DNA from: Tenrec ecaudatus
Taxonomy: Eukaryota > Chordata > Mammalia > Afrosoricida > Tenrecidae
Direction of reading: 5' to 3'
Assembly: GCF_050624435.1 (NCBI RefSeq)
Contig: NC_134546.1
Coordinates: 80,269,700 to 80,333,699 of the forward strand
Length of the DNA: 64,000 bases
Of the stretch, positions 47,331 through 60,119 are shown piece after piece. The first letter of the stretch is position 1, and each line of letters opens with the position of its first letter. A program made the position numbers and the translations under genes. The notes under the pieces are model-generated. The model did no database searches. It was given only the letters and a program-made list of their open reading frames with translations, and was not told the DNA's origin.

Positions 47331-48343
47331 GGGCCCTGGGTGAATGGAGGGAGGGACCCCAGCTCAAGGGCAGATCGCTGCCACATGGAGAGAGGGAAAC
47401 TGTGGGCAAGACAAACTTCTCTCCTAGTGGGGTCCCATGAGTAGGCAGCTGCTGTAGGGGTTCCCGCCACAGCTGCGTGTCTCTGCAGAGCAGCCAAGCT
47501 ACTCTAGATGTGTTGTCCAGGTGTGGGGGTGGAGTGAGGCTACAGCTGGTCTCTGCCAAGGTGGAGGAGGCCTGATGACCTGAGATGTCCCAAGAATGGA
47601 ATCCTGACTCACCGAGGCCCTGGCTCAGAACAAATGCATGGGTTGGGGGTACACATCTGTACCAGGGGGATCTTTCACTCACCAGACTCTTTCCACTCAG
47701 GTACCTGGAAAACAAACCCACCTTTTTCAAATGAGCCCTTAGAGTGTGTGGCTCACCTGGTCTGCTATCATCCCTCTCCTAATCATGTACATTTAAGAAG
47801 CAGAAATGAGCTGAAGTTCACAGCATGAAAACAAAAAGCAAAGCATTATACAAAGGCAACAGGTAACTGTGGAACCAGAAATACGTTGTCACGTTTGGTT
47901 CTTTCAATATTTTGGCAATGCTCCAAAAGTAATTGGCAAGTAAATTCAACCTTAAGATTAAAAGGAACAGTATCACATGTACCATAACTTGTAATACGAA
48001 AATCAAATTTAAAAAGAAGTGGCCACAAGGCAGATATAACATTAATAATTTGATGGATTTTCTTTTTCTTTAATCCTTCATGAACATAGGTTTATTAACC
48101 CTACAAGTAACAAATAATCAAGGGCAGGCATGCAGAATTGTCTTCCTACTTAAATGATACTTTTTCTAACAAATGTATCAAATGCAGTTTCTTCCATAAC
48201 AGCGGAATGTGTGCAATGCTTTCTTGACACAGTGGGCCTGGATGACTGTTCTGCACTCTCCCGCAGCATTTCTCTTACTACTCTGAGAGAACAAAATAGG
48301 TTTTACCAACAATGTGCCCAAGACAGATAAAAAGAAAGTCTAG

Positions 48344-49090
<747 letters not shown>

Positions 49091-49138
49091 AGTATGGGGC
49101 TCACATCCAAGTAACAATCCAAGAGGATGTGTGTGTGC

Positions 49139-49140
49139 GT

Positions 49141-49208
<68 letters not shown>
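49139..49208 (+). repeat. (GA)n microsatellite
   Basis: About 34 GA units with one AA interruption near 49150; it creates overlapping Arg-Glu and Ser-Leu repeat frames on both strands that are not genes. Confidence 0.97.
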
Positions 49209-49213
<5 letters not shown>

Positions 49214-50009
49214 CTTGTCCACAGGAGAACAATCTTACCAGGTCTGAACACGTGTGGGTCTTTTTCTTGCAATATGAATGCTCAAAACCTGGCCTCTTTT
49301 CCCATTTGCCCTCCATCAGCTAAAAGAACAAAGGTGCTTTAAAAAGTGGAAAATGTATTTAGAGTGTTCCATCATTGCACTCACAGCATAATATTGTCTT
49401 ATACATGTCAGAAATAGTATAGGGTGTGTGAAATAAATTGGCACTAAATAAATTGAATAAAAAAGAATAGAAAGTCTAGTGAACATTTTCCTGACACTGA
49501 TTAAATACTTTGATTATCAAGATCTCTGAATTATTTGCAGGCATGAATTATTTGCAAAACAACCTTTTCCCTGAAATGTTTAGTTAACACAGTAAGGCCC
49601 TGTGACATAGATGGTACATATTGTGCCGCGGACTGCAACATCAGCAGTTTGATATCAACCCAGCTTAGCAGGAGAAAGATGAGGCTTTGAATATCTTTTA
49701 ATCATCGAGACTCTTCTTCTGGCGCTATATTAGATAACACTCTATTATGATTCACGTTTGTCAGTTTATATTCCGGAACTGAGTTTTAAAGTTCCACAGA
49801 TACCTGTTCACCAAGGGGTAATACTGGTAGTAATTGAAATACTTGTTGGGTAGACTGTAATACATAAAATTTTGTGATCATGGGAAACCTACAATATAAC
49901 TGTCCCAGAGAGAAAATTAACTGAATTGTCATATTTAACGAGGTATTCCCCCTATCCCTTTGCCCATTGACAGGGCAACAACAGGGTATATTTGGCAAAT
50001 AGGGAATTA

Positions 50010-50162
<153 letters not shown>

Positions 50163-50705
50163 CTAAATTAACCCATAGGATCTCCTTCATTTGAGGAATA
50201 AGTAGTCAAATATGTGTGAACAGAAAAATGAGGCATATAATCCTGAGAAATTTTCTTTATATTGTGATTTGATACATGGTTATGGGTTTTATAAGGTCTA
50301 CCGTAGGGTTTGCCTATTATTCTAACTCCCTAGCCATACATATTCACTACTCCAAAAGTTTCATCTCATCCCATAGACTTATCAATATGAAGAACCTTCA
50401 ATATTTTTGTGAAATCATACATTACCTTTACTTCCATTTTTTCCTACACACTGTGTAAAGTCTCATGTTTTTAAAATAGTAAGCTTATCATTGCCACATG
50501 GACTTCTCAAATCCAGGCTACAACATAACTTTAAGGGTTTATAAAATTTCAGCAATTCTCCACTATAAACAACATATTCCATAACATCTCTCTCTTTCTA
50601 TTTCTCTCCTTATCTCTCTCTGTGGTATGTAGGTATGTGAGAGATGGGTAGGGGTATATTTATGGAGAAGAGGTGAAAAACCTTCCACAATGATCTCTCT
50701 CTCTC

Positions 50706-50708
<3 letters not shown>

Positions 50709-50785
<77 letters not shown>
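50709..50785 (+). repeat. (TA)n microsatellite
   Basis: About 38 TA units. Confidence 0.97.
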
Positions 50786-50790
<5 letters not shown>

Positions 50791-51699
50791 AGTGAATATT
50801 GAAATATAACAATTAAGAAATACTGCAAGACTGGCATCTTATTAGTTTGCCAATTTTGGGGTTTTTTTTGCTTCCCATTAACCACTTCATGAAATAGCAT
50901 ATGATTAACAACTGAAAGACGTCAATACATAATTCAAATGTGCTCTGAAGTATTCCAGATAAACGTGTCTTGAGTAATTGACGGAATACCAATGAATATG
51001 TTTAATCAAACACATGCAAATCTTGAAATGGTCTATGCTCTCAAATTTGGAAAACAAGTATTTGTCCATAGACTGGTGGTTATCCATATTGTTGTGCATT
51101 CAACAAAAAGGAGATAGGTAAATAGACATGAATTTTTTCAAACAATATTTTATGACACACATGCAAAATTCTGCTGAAACTAATACAAAATACAGCTGCA
51201 ATACTAGATCAACAGAACTGCTTGGAACTCAAATAGATTGAAAATAACTTCTGGAATTAGAACTTCTGATATTATGGGTGATATCTAATGGTTCCAGTAA
51301 AAGATTGAATTAAGAGAATATCATAACAATATTCCCCTGTCTTCTTGTCTTTATGGTAATTGTTACAGTAGGGAAAAAAGGAAGCTATTCAAAAAGAAAA
51401 TGGGATGCCGCATATTTTAAAATTAGGAAATGCACGGTCTATATTTAATATATTTTTGAAAAAAAATGCATCTGAAACATTAAACATATGGATAGAAGAC
51501 AATCACCTTAAAAAGCTGTGAAGTAGAAATGGATCTTTCTGGTCGAAAGTGAGGAGAATGTGAAGAAATAACTAATGAAGATCAAAGATTATAACATTGA
51601 GCATCATTATAACAACACACACAATTGAATTAACCAGCAACCCCAGCAGAGTTTGAGCATGATTTGAAATCAAGGTTTATATATTACTGAATCCATAAT

Positions 51700-52160
51700 C
51701 ATTATCCTTGGAACCAGCAATCAAGAACTCAAAGCACCTTTTTAATTGGGCAATCTTCTGCCAAGGGCCTACTTAAAGTGCAGAAAGCAAAGGTGCCATT
51801 TTAGGACTAAGGTGAGCTTGGCTCAATCCATGATGTTTTCAAAAGGGCAATGAATCAGAAAAAATGTAAAATAATTCATGTGAATTTTACTATATTGGTG
51901 CAGAATATTGAGTATACCACAGACAGCAAGAAAAATAAATAAATCTATCTTGGATAATGGAGTAATGGTAGTACAGTGAGCTAACTGCTGGGTCAGTCCT
52001 TTGAAAGTATCAGTCATTTCACTGGAGAAAGACAAAGTTTCTATGCCCATACAAGTTACAGTGCAAGAAACCTCTGGGGAAGCTCTACCCACAACTTTAA
52101 AGCTACTCTGTGTTGGAATGACTTATTTGGCAGGGAGTTTGTATTTTTTGATTTTGGTCT
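51700..52160 (+). mobile_element. RTE-type LINE fragment (sense)
   Basis: Words in RTE order: 'accagcaatcaagaactcaa', 'aggactaaggtgagcttggc', 'caatccatgatgttttcaaa', 'tggtgcagaatattgagtat' and 'accacagacagcaag'. A SINE head-like piece ('gtagtacagtgagctaactg') interrupts it near 51970. Frames inside are accidental. Confidence 0.6.
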
Positions 52161-52399
52161 CTAGGAATAAGTACAGAACAAATGTTATTAAAAAGCAAAG
52201 CTGATGAGGTACCATCCTCAATACATGGGACATGTTATGAATGGGATCCTCTGAAGAAAGAGACACAATTGTTTGATTTTTGAAAACAGTCAAGAAAAAT
52301 AGAACCACCTTCAGTGGCTGTGTTTTTAATAATAGCACAATAATGGTGTTAATTATGTAAGGCAAGGTAAAGACACTGCACTCCTAGGCAGGATTTCAT

Positions 52400-54280
52400 T
52401 CTGTTGTACAAAGGGGCATTACCAGTGAGGAATGTTTTTACAGGGCTTTCTATCACCATAAATAAATGTAAAGAATAGGAATTCCCACTTATTGACCAAA
52501 TGGACACATTTCATTCAGACTCATTCTTTTGATGAGGCCATGAGAAGATATGTCCAACAGTGTAAGAGCCAAATCTACCATCTCTAAAAATCTAAAGAAA
52601 ATATTTCACTGCCTGATGGAATAAAGAAAACAGTAGTGAAGAAGCAATAGTGACTTTGAATGCCCTAAGAATTCATATCCTTTGGTAGACCTTTATATCT
52701 AGACTTACTCAGGAAGTTTATTGCATATTTCAAAAAACCAAGGCCCAAACTGGGATGCTGATACCTTATAAAACAAGCCTCAAGGCACATAAGGAAGATC
52801 ATCATAGTTATCCAGTGCTTGGAACCACATATGCATTTGATAGCAATAGACTGCTTCATACAGCTCCATCCCTTGTCCCCCACCCATCACACTTTTACCT
52901 TATAATCTAACCTTAGGTTTCCAGGGATTCTTATCTGACCTTACTCTGTATAATGAAAATACCATAGGTTTACCTAGTACTCACCATTTTGTAGTACAGC
53001 TTCGGGAAGTCAAATCAATGCACTTTCTAAATAGCAAGCAGAGACATTAGGAAATTTGGAGTCAGGTGAATGGATTTGGTTCACAGCCATCCAGAAGTTC
53101 AAATCCTTGTGATGCTTAAGTGTGCAAGACAGCAGTCCCACGTTTCTGGCTCCCTAGACTGGACTGTATTTTGTTATGTGTGGCCAATCTGCAACATGAA
53201 ACAGAAGAGGAGTGATCACTTAGGTATGTCAGAGTGTTGGCCTGAACTTCTTGCCTTAAGAGAGACCACCCTCAGCCCCTGAGCTGAAGATTAGTATCCA
53301 AACAGAGGTATTTGTTGTAAAGACAGGGCCCACGCTATGCTAATAAAGTCCATTCTTCTCTTTGTCAGGTCCCCTTCATTGACATTCATGTAATGGAAGC
53401 AGGTATTTCCTAGTCTCAGAGGATGAATGGATTCCAGATGTTCCTGAAAGGCAATTATGACCTTGGATTACTGTATAGCCTTGGGAGTTCAATGCTTAAG
53501 TTGAGTCTTGACCTAGGTTTAAGATGGTTGACTTCGAAGAGGAACCCGCACACTTTAATTTGTCATCAAAATAGGTGAATTTTCAGGAAGAATCTGTTTT
53601 CAAGCCAAGTCAATAAACTCATTGCTACAATATTCTTATGCTAGTTTTATTGCTATAAAAACATTTACAATGTACTTTAAAATTTTACAGAATTATGAGG
53701 TATGACCAATGCTTTCGGTGCTACTATCTGTGTACCTTTCTACCAACAATTTCTTCCCCTTTACATTTCATTTTAGTAATCCCTTTTCCTGATTACCGGA
53801 CTAACCCCCACATCTCACCCATAGTTTTTGACTTCTGAGGAGAGATAGAAAGCTAGTATCTTGGCACCACTTGTGAAACTTGCTCGACCAGGAGCCTGGA
53901 GGGGTAGGAACACAAACTGAATGTGACGGGAAGAGGCTAAGCTGTGAGAAAGTAGGGAAACATTAGCCTGAAGTGTCTAGTTGGATATCCTGGTTTGATG
54001 TCATTGACACTGCCCTTTTCAACCCCTAGTGAATTTCTTAGTCAGGAAGTTGTGAAGTGGCAGTTATTTGACAGGGGTGTATGTTTGTGCCCCTATAAAA
54101 CTAGTATGCAAGTCAGGCTAGTAGAAAAATGCACAATTTATTTTTGACTCTGTCATGCCCAGTCACCATAAACATCTGGAATATAGGGTTCACCATTCCC
54201 CTAGGTCTTAAGTCCACATTTCAATTGCAGAGCTCTGAGGCAGGCTGGTTAAAGAACAAATTTGGACCTACTTGATCAAC
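52400..54280. other. No gene recognised
   Basis: No domain, V segment or RNA gene seen on either strand. Short frames (up to 72 codons) carry no motif. There are scattered weak SINE-like words near 53070. Confidence 0.45.
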
Positions 54281-54285
54281 ATTCT

Positions 54286-54895
54286 TTCTTTTAAAAAAAT
54301 CACTTTATTAGGGGTTCATACAACTCTTATCACAATCCGTACATCCATCCATTGTGTAAAGCACATTTGTACATTCATTGCCCTCATCATTCTCAAAAAA
54401 TTTGCTCTCCACCCAAGCCCCTGGCATCAGGTCCTCATTTTCCCCTCCCTCACCACTCCCCACTCCCTCATAAACCATTGATAATTTATAAATTATTATT
54501 TTGTCATATCTTCCTCTGTCCCACGTCTCCCTTCACCCCCTTTTGTGTTGTCTGTCCCCGAGGTAGGAGGTCACATGTAGATACTTGAAATTGCTTCCCC
54601 CTTTCCAACCCATCCTCTCTGTGCCCTCGCAGTATTGCCAATCACACCATTGGCCATGAGAGGATCATCCACCCTGGATTACCTGTGTTTCCAGTTCCCA
54701 CCTCTACCAGTGTACATCCCCTGGTCTAGCTAGACCTGCAAGCCTTTTTGTAGGCCACTGGACATCCCTTACAGAAGGGTCTTGGGGAGGAGATGAACCA
54801 GTCAGGGTTCGATGTAGCAACGATGAAAAAAACAACGTTCCTCTCATTCCTAAATGCTTCCTCCTCCCGACCCCAGTCATTATCTGAATCCTACC
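54286..54895 (-). mobile_element. Lineage-specific L1 3' UTR (antisense)
   Basis: Begins at the complement of the L1 end ('tttattaggggttcatacaa', 'caatccgtacatccatccat') and runs to 'gcttcctcctcccgacccca'. Clear antisense copy of the sense elements at 44.3-45.4 and 55.1-55.96 kb; its right side lies about 180 bases before a sense copy. Confidence 0.8.
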
Positions 54896-55074
54896 TTGAT
54901 CAACATTCTTAATCTAAGCTTGAGTAATTTTAACTCCTTCCAGGAAAGGTTAGTTTATGAATACCCACCCCCCCAAAAAAAACACCCTGAATGGTGATAG
55001 TAACAGTCAAGAGATCAACAGCTACATTGCATTGGATGTATCAGGGGAACAACACCTTTTTACAGTGCTGAAAA

Positions 55075-55961
55075 GATATTACCTTGAGGAAGAAAGCTAA
55101 TGGTACCTTATTATCAAAAGATATAGCATCTGGGGTCTTAAAGGCTTGAAGATAAACAAGTGGCCATCTAGCTGAGACATATCAGCCCACATGGAACAAG
55201 TACACTAGCCAGTCTGAACAAGAGGTGCAAAAGGGACCAGTTATCAGACATCAAAGAACTAAAAATCCTATCAGTGTGTTCACATTTCCTGATATGATCA
55301 ATGAAGACAAACGTGTGCATAAGCAAATGTGGTGAAGAAAGCTGATCTTGCCCGGCTATCAAAAGATATAGCATCTGGGGCCTTAAAGGCTCGAAGATAG
55401 ACAAGTGGCCATCTAGTTCAGAAGCAACAAAGCCCACATGGGAGAAACATATCAGCCTGTGTGACCATGAGCTGTCGAAGGGATCAGGTATCATGCATCA
55501 AGAAACAAAAATCATATCATTGTTAATGTGGGTGAGTGCAGAGGGGACGCTCAAAGCCCATCGGTAGCCAACCGGACACCCTCTTACTGAAGGATTGTGG
55601 GGAGGAGAAGAGCCAGTCAGGGTGCAGGGCAGCAACGATGAAACATATAACTTTCCTCTGGTTCTTAAATGCTTCTCCCCTCTCACTATCATGATCTACC
55701 TTAAAAATCTGGATAGGCCAATTCTACCTTACAAATCTGGCTAGACCAAAGGATGTACATTGGTACAGATAGCAACTGGAAACACAGGAAATCCAGGACA
55801 AATGACTCCTTTAGGACCAGTGGTGAGAGTGGCAATGCCTGGAGGGTGGAGGGAATGTGAGGTAGAAAGGGGCAACTGATTACAAGAATCTACATATAGC
55901 CTCCTCCCTGGGGGATAGACAGCAAAGAAGAGGGCGGTGGGAGACATCAGACAGTCGTTGT
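55075..55961 (+). mobile_element. Lineage-specific L1 3' UTR (sense), lacking its end
   Basis: Has two rounds of the 'agatatagcatctggggtct' / 'taaaggcttgaagataaaca' block, then 'acaaatctggctagaccaaa' and 'gcaactggaaacacaggaaa'. It stops at about 55961, where an antisense 28S rRNA fragment begins, so the usual AATAAA end is missing. Confidence 0.8.
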
Positions 55962-56198
55962 GAATGATTGGGCACCACATTCCACTTATCCCTGTGGTAA
56001 CTTTTCTGACACCTCCTGCTTAAAAGTCAAAAGGTCAGAAGGATCACGAGGCTCCGCTTTCATGGTCTGTATTCGTACTGAAAAACAAGATCAAGCTAGC
56101 TTTTTCCCTGCCTCTCCACAAGAGTTTCTGTCCTCCCTGAGCTCGCCTTAGGACACCTGCGTTAACTTTTCCAGGCAGGTGTACCATCCCAGTCAAAC
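55962..56198 (-). pseudogene. 28S rRNA fragment (antisense), retro-copied or template-switched
   Basis: The reverse strand matches the 3' part of mammalian 28S rRNA, near the peptidyl-transferase region. Forward-strand blocks 'ttatccctgtggtaactttt', 'ctgacacctcctgcttaaaa', 'ggtctgtattcgtactgaaa', 'tctgtcctccctgagctcgc' and 'cttaggacacctgcgtta' are the complement of this very conserved RNA. A few substitutions and small indels are present. About 237 bases; not a working rRNA gene. It joins an L1 3' UTR directly. Confidence 0.9.
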
Positions 56199-56256
56199 AA
56201 CCCAGCTGACCCCGCTAAGTTCCTGCCCCAGGGAGGGGCCCCAATAGGCTGCAGCT

Positions 56257-56564
56257 ATGGCTCAGTGGAAGCACAGCAAGAAATGTCAGCGGAGGAAGGA
56301 GGCTTATTCTGTGTATGTGCACAAGGTGCTCAAGTAAGTCCACGTGGACTCGAGCATCCAGGGTCATGGGCATCGTGAACTTGTTGAACAATGACACCTT
56401 CGTGTACAACACCCACATCATCTAAACTCCATATTCCAAACTGCTCAACCATTACCGCCTGGGATATTCAGACGGCTGTGTACCTGATACTACCGGGACA
56501 GCTGGGCAAGCGCGCCATGGCCGAGGGCACCAAGGCCATTGCCCACTACTCTAGCTCCAAGTAA
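56257..56564 (+). pseudogene. Histone H2B-like pseudogene
   Basis: Starts MAQWKHSKKCQRRKEAYSV, then YVHKVLK, matching the start of the H2B histone fold, with a TAA at 56335-56337 where H2B has Gln. Further on the reading needs frame changes: [10 protein letters not shown] (alpha-2 start), then a TAA near 56424, then EIQTAV-L-LPG-L-K-A and [14 protein letters not shown] with the normal stop at 56562. The final helix and Ser-Ser-Lys end are conserved. The N-terminal tail is shorter and different from canonical H2B, so the parent may be a variant. Length about 102 codons against about 125. A histone 3' stem-loop follows at normal distance. Confidence 0.88.
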
Positions 56565-56599
56565 ATTGTCCTTCATCCTCACAACGTTCAAAACCCAAG

Positions 56600-56615
56600 G
56601 GCCCGTTTCAGGGCC
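56600..56615 (+). promoter_or_regulatory. Histone mRNA 3' stem-loop and downstream purine element
   Basis: GGCCCGTTTCAGGGCC: a 6-base stem (outer five pairs good, closing pair G-A) around the tetraloop TTTC, preceded by AAAACCCAAG as in replication-dependent histone genes. A purine-rich 'agagaaagaag' at 56633-56643 sits where the U7-binding downstream element is expected. Recognised by SLBP in working genes. Confidence 0.8.
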
Positions 56616-56749
56616 ACTTCCGTTTTCATTCCAGAGAAAGAAGTCAAACACGTTGGCACTACCTAGTTTTTGGTTTGCTTGTTTCACTTTGGTTTTTGAC
56701 TCATGCATTCTTTATTTAGTTCGATAGTTTTCATGATGGAGATCTTCTT

Positions 56750-58600
56750 TTTTTTAATACCTTTTGGGGCACTTAATGCACATATCCCACAATTCAACAA
56801 TTCAAACATCTCAAGAAGAATTGTATAATTCGAACAACAATCAACTGAACATTGTCTTTTTTCCCACCATAATTAAATCGCCTTCAAATGACTCCTGTCA
56901 TCACCATTAATTCTAGTGCTCAGTTCCCTCCTTCCTTCATTGTTTGCTCCCCAAATCTCCTCCCTTCCCTAACTCAGACACCACCCACCCACCCCAACTA
57001 GACATCCCCTACAAACCCTCCCATCATTTCTTATCTGTAGTCATCCACTCCTGTGTTTCACAAACTGAGAAAAACATCAGAAACCATAACAAACTGAAAC
57101 AAATTTTAGTGGAAAGGAAAAAAAACAGTAAGATATAGATAAAAATATAAACATGGAGTAAGAAAAAAGGCCACTATCAATATTTTAAAGCCAACGAAGA
57201 CGTTTCTGTCACGGACCAGCAAGTGATCTTGCCCTTAGAACAGATTCTGGTCGGGTCCAGAGGGAGGTCAGCAGAACAAGACCCCGGGGCTCACCTTTGA
57301 GCTGAGGAGGAGCAAGGAGTCTAGGGGAGGAGTAGTCCCTGTGTGGAAAGAAACAAGGGAGGGGGCTTAGGAGACCCGCATAGAGAGAATCAGGTAACCC
57401 TGAAGCCCAAAACCCCAGGTGGGATCCCTTTTCTCCAACAGGGACTCCCACAATGAACCCCAACCAACCCGAAAGCGGGGAAATAGGACCGCCCTCAGGG
57501 ACACCGGCCCACCTCTCACCAAGAGAAGTGCTGGTAGGGTTCCTGGGGAGAGAGAAAGGGCGCTTGCACCCTAGTCAGTTGGACTAAAATGGCCTCCGCC
57601 CACATACATGTTCCGTAGCCCAGTGCCTCCCACCTGGGAGGGCCACTAAAGGGCTGCTCAGGTTGTGGGCGCTTCTCTGGCACCGCGAGCAGAGAATGGG
57701 ACAGTGGCTTTTTTGCTCTGAGATATAGTTTCAGCTAAGACACCTCCACTTCTGGCCCTTTCTGAGTGTGTCCTGGGGTGGGAGGAGCTGGCAGGGTCAG
57801 GGAGGAGTAGGATCTCTGCCTTCACTTCCTCTCAAGGAAGCTCTTCCCCGCCCATTTCTGCTGAGGCAGCAACACAGGTGCCTGGTGATGGGGTGGGTGG
57901 GGCCTGGCTGGCCTGGGGTGGGGCTGAGGGAGGGGCCAAGGAGAGGTGGTCCGCACCAGAGTGCCCACAGCTGTGGCTGAGACTCAGATAACAAAGGCCA
58001 AGGCAGCAGTACTTTCCCTCATAGCAGACACAGTGCGTGGGTCACGTGGGTGAAATAAAATCATGTACGTTGGGTGTGTAAGCCTGTGATCAGATTCCCT
58101 GGATGTGTATCCTCCTAACTACATGGAAACACCCAACAATCCAATCCTGCAAGGTGTTAATGGGGGTGAAGCAATAACTAAGGCCCTTGCTAAACCTTGT
58201 GGTAACGAATTATACTGCGACCTAAAGCACTGTAGTGTGTGACTGATTTTCAGGAAAAGAGAAGTAGCTAGCATGCACATCTAGGTAAGTTATATGTCAG
58301 TTTAACAAAATTTAAAAATAAAAATTAAGCAGGAGCACTGAAAAGGGTATGGAAGAACGTAGAATAGAGAATGGTTGTTAAACTTGCCTGTCCTTAGAGT
58401 TGGAATTTGTACTATCTTCTAGTTTGATTTCGTCAGGAAGCTATGGGGACAGTTAAACATGAGAGTTATGTTCTACTATGATGCTTATTATGATTCATGC
58501 ACTCTGCTAATTTAATTTAAAATCCCTTGTGATTCAATCGGTCCAAGAGGTCAAGTCTATGGACCGTGGGGAAGGCTTTTCCAAGTTGAGTTATCTTAAA
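56750..58600. other. No gene recognised; includes a G+C-richer stretch at 57190-58030
   Basis: 57190-58030 is rich in G+C with runs of GGGTGG / CCCCGCCC and a 'gtgaaataaaatcatg' signal near 58049. Overlapping frames on both strands show no domain. It could be an LTR or other promoter-like repeat; I cannot name it. Confidence 0.4.
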
Positions 58601-59029
58601 TTTAAATTTGTTTCCTGCAAGGAACTCTTGGCTGCCAGGACTCTCAGAACAAGTGTTTATGGGAAAGATCAAAGTGAAGTATTTCCAGACTAACTTGAAT
58701 CCAAAAGGATTGTGCTTCTTTTATGCCTGTTATACTTGGGAATTTCTTTATGAAAGTTCAAGTCATATTCCAAACTTGCTGGCTGAAAATGGAGATAGGA
58801 GAATTGTAACACTGTGTTACATTTCCCAATATGGTCAGATAGCTCCCCAGAATGAACAGAAAACAGTCACCTGATTTATCAGGAATCCAAAAACATCACT
58901 TATCAGCCAATATTTTCTGAATAAAACTGATTTATGTTCCAAGTTCTGATGGAGCCATCTTATCAAGAGATCTTGGGAAGCAGTCTAGATTTTCCAACTA
59001 AAGGGCGACTTCTCTGGAAATACCTGTTG

Positions 59030-59530
59030 TGTTAGACTGGGTTGACTAGAGAATCAAATCCAGTGTCATTCAAATATGTGTAAGAAAGAGATTTACAGCA
59101 ATGACTAATAGGTAACAAGAACATGTTACACCACGATCCAGATCAACCATATAAGTCCGAAATTAGCCCTTATGTCTGATACTGGTCCATAATTTCTTCT
59201 TCAGATTCACACAGCACATGCAATGATGAGGAATGAAGGAAGACCATAGGCCTGTGAGTGAAAAATGTTGTGTATCAAATTATGGTAAAAGCATTTAGGG
59301 CTGGTGTGGGTTTCCATGTGGCTCTTTCAGCTCTCCAAGTGACTCAATAGTAGGAAGGTGAAGCAGAAAGAGAGGGTAGCCTAGCTCCAGGGAAAGAGTA
59401 GAAGTTTGCAGACTCTATATGAGAAGGTCATGCCCCCAGGATGCATCATCAGGTTGTGACCTGATTAACAGGCTAGCCTCCACCCCTAGACTTATTTAAC
59501 AAGTTTAAATGAAACTATATACCTAACACA
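59030..59530 (-). repeat. LTR-like interspersed repeat family B (copy 4, reverse)
   Basis: Starts 'tgttgtgttagactgggttg' followed by 'actagagaatcaaa', the complement of the family's end, then 'ttcacacagcacatgcaatg' and 'tgtgggtttccatgtggctc'. Ends with 'tatatacctaacacacc'. Confidence 0.65.
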
Positions 59531-59591
59531 CCTACTTTTATGTGAGTTTTCTGTTTCCATGGATAAATCTTTAATTTCCTTTCCCCTACCC

Positions 59592-59800
59592 CACCATAAA
59601 AACCTAATTGTCATCAAGTCAATGCAGACTCAGATAGATACTATAGGACAGGGGAGAACTTCCCTGGTGAGTTTCCAAGAATGAAAATCTTTGTTGGAGT
59701 AGAACGCTCATTTGTTCTCCTGTGGTGTTATAGGTGGTTCCAAAGTGCTATTCTTAAAGTTAGCAGCCCAACTTATACCCTATTCTCAATTGGGGGTTTG
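59592..59800 (-). repeat. AfroSINE-type SINE (antisense)
   Basis: Antisense words 'ttgtcatcaagtcaatgcag', 'actcagatagatactatagg', 'tttccaagaatgaaaatctt' and 'gttagcagccca' at the head end. Confidence 0.7.
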
Positions 59801-60119
59801 TTCATTCATTGTAGATCCACCCCACCCACTATAGCATGCAACTAGAGTCCAAAAGTTTCCCTCGGTTATACAAGCTACTTCCCATTGGGTTGCTCACCTA
59901 AAGTTAGTGACTGATCAGCACAAAGAGATGTGCCCAGCCACCGTTACCAAGTGCTCCAAAAGGATCCCATTAGAAAGTCCTGGAGAGAGTGGGGAAAAAA
60001 TATGGACCCAAACTCAGACTCACAAAAGAGACCCTCAAGGAAATGGCCTTTGGTCACTTTCATGTCCGGAACTGAACTCACCCCGTGCACGGCTAACCAG
60101 TCATGTAAGTAAGATCAAG

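Noticed and set aside
46335-47730. Several minus-strand frames rich in Cys, Pro and Ser
   Set aside because: Overlapping frames in a GC-rich repetitive stretch; no conserved domain and no splice context.
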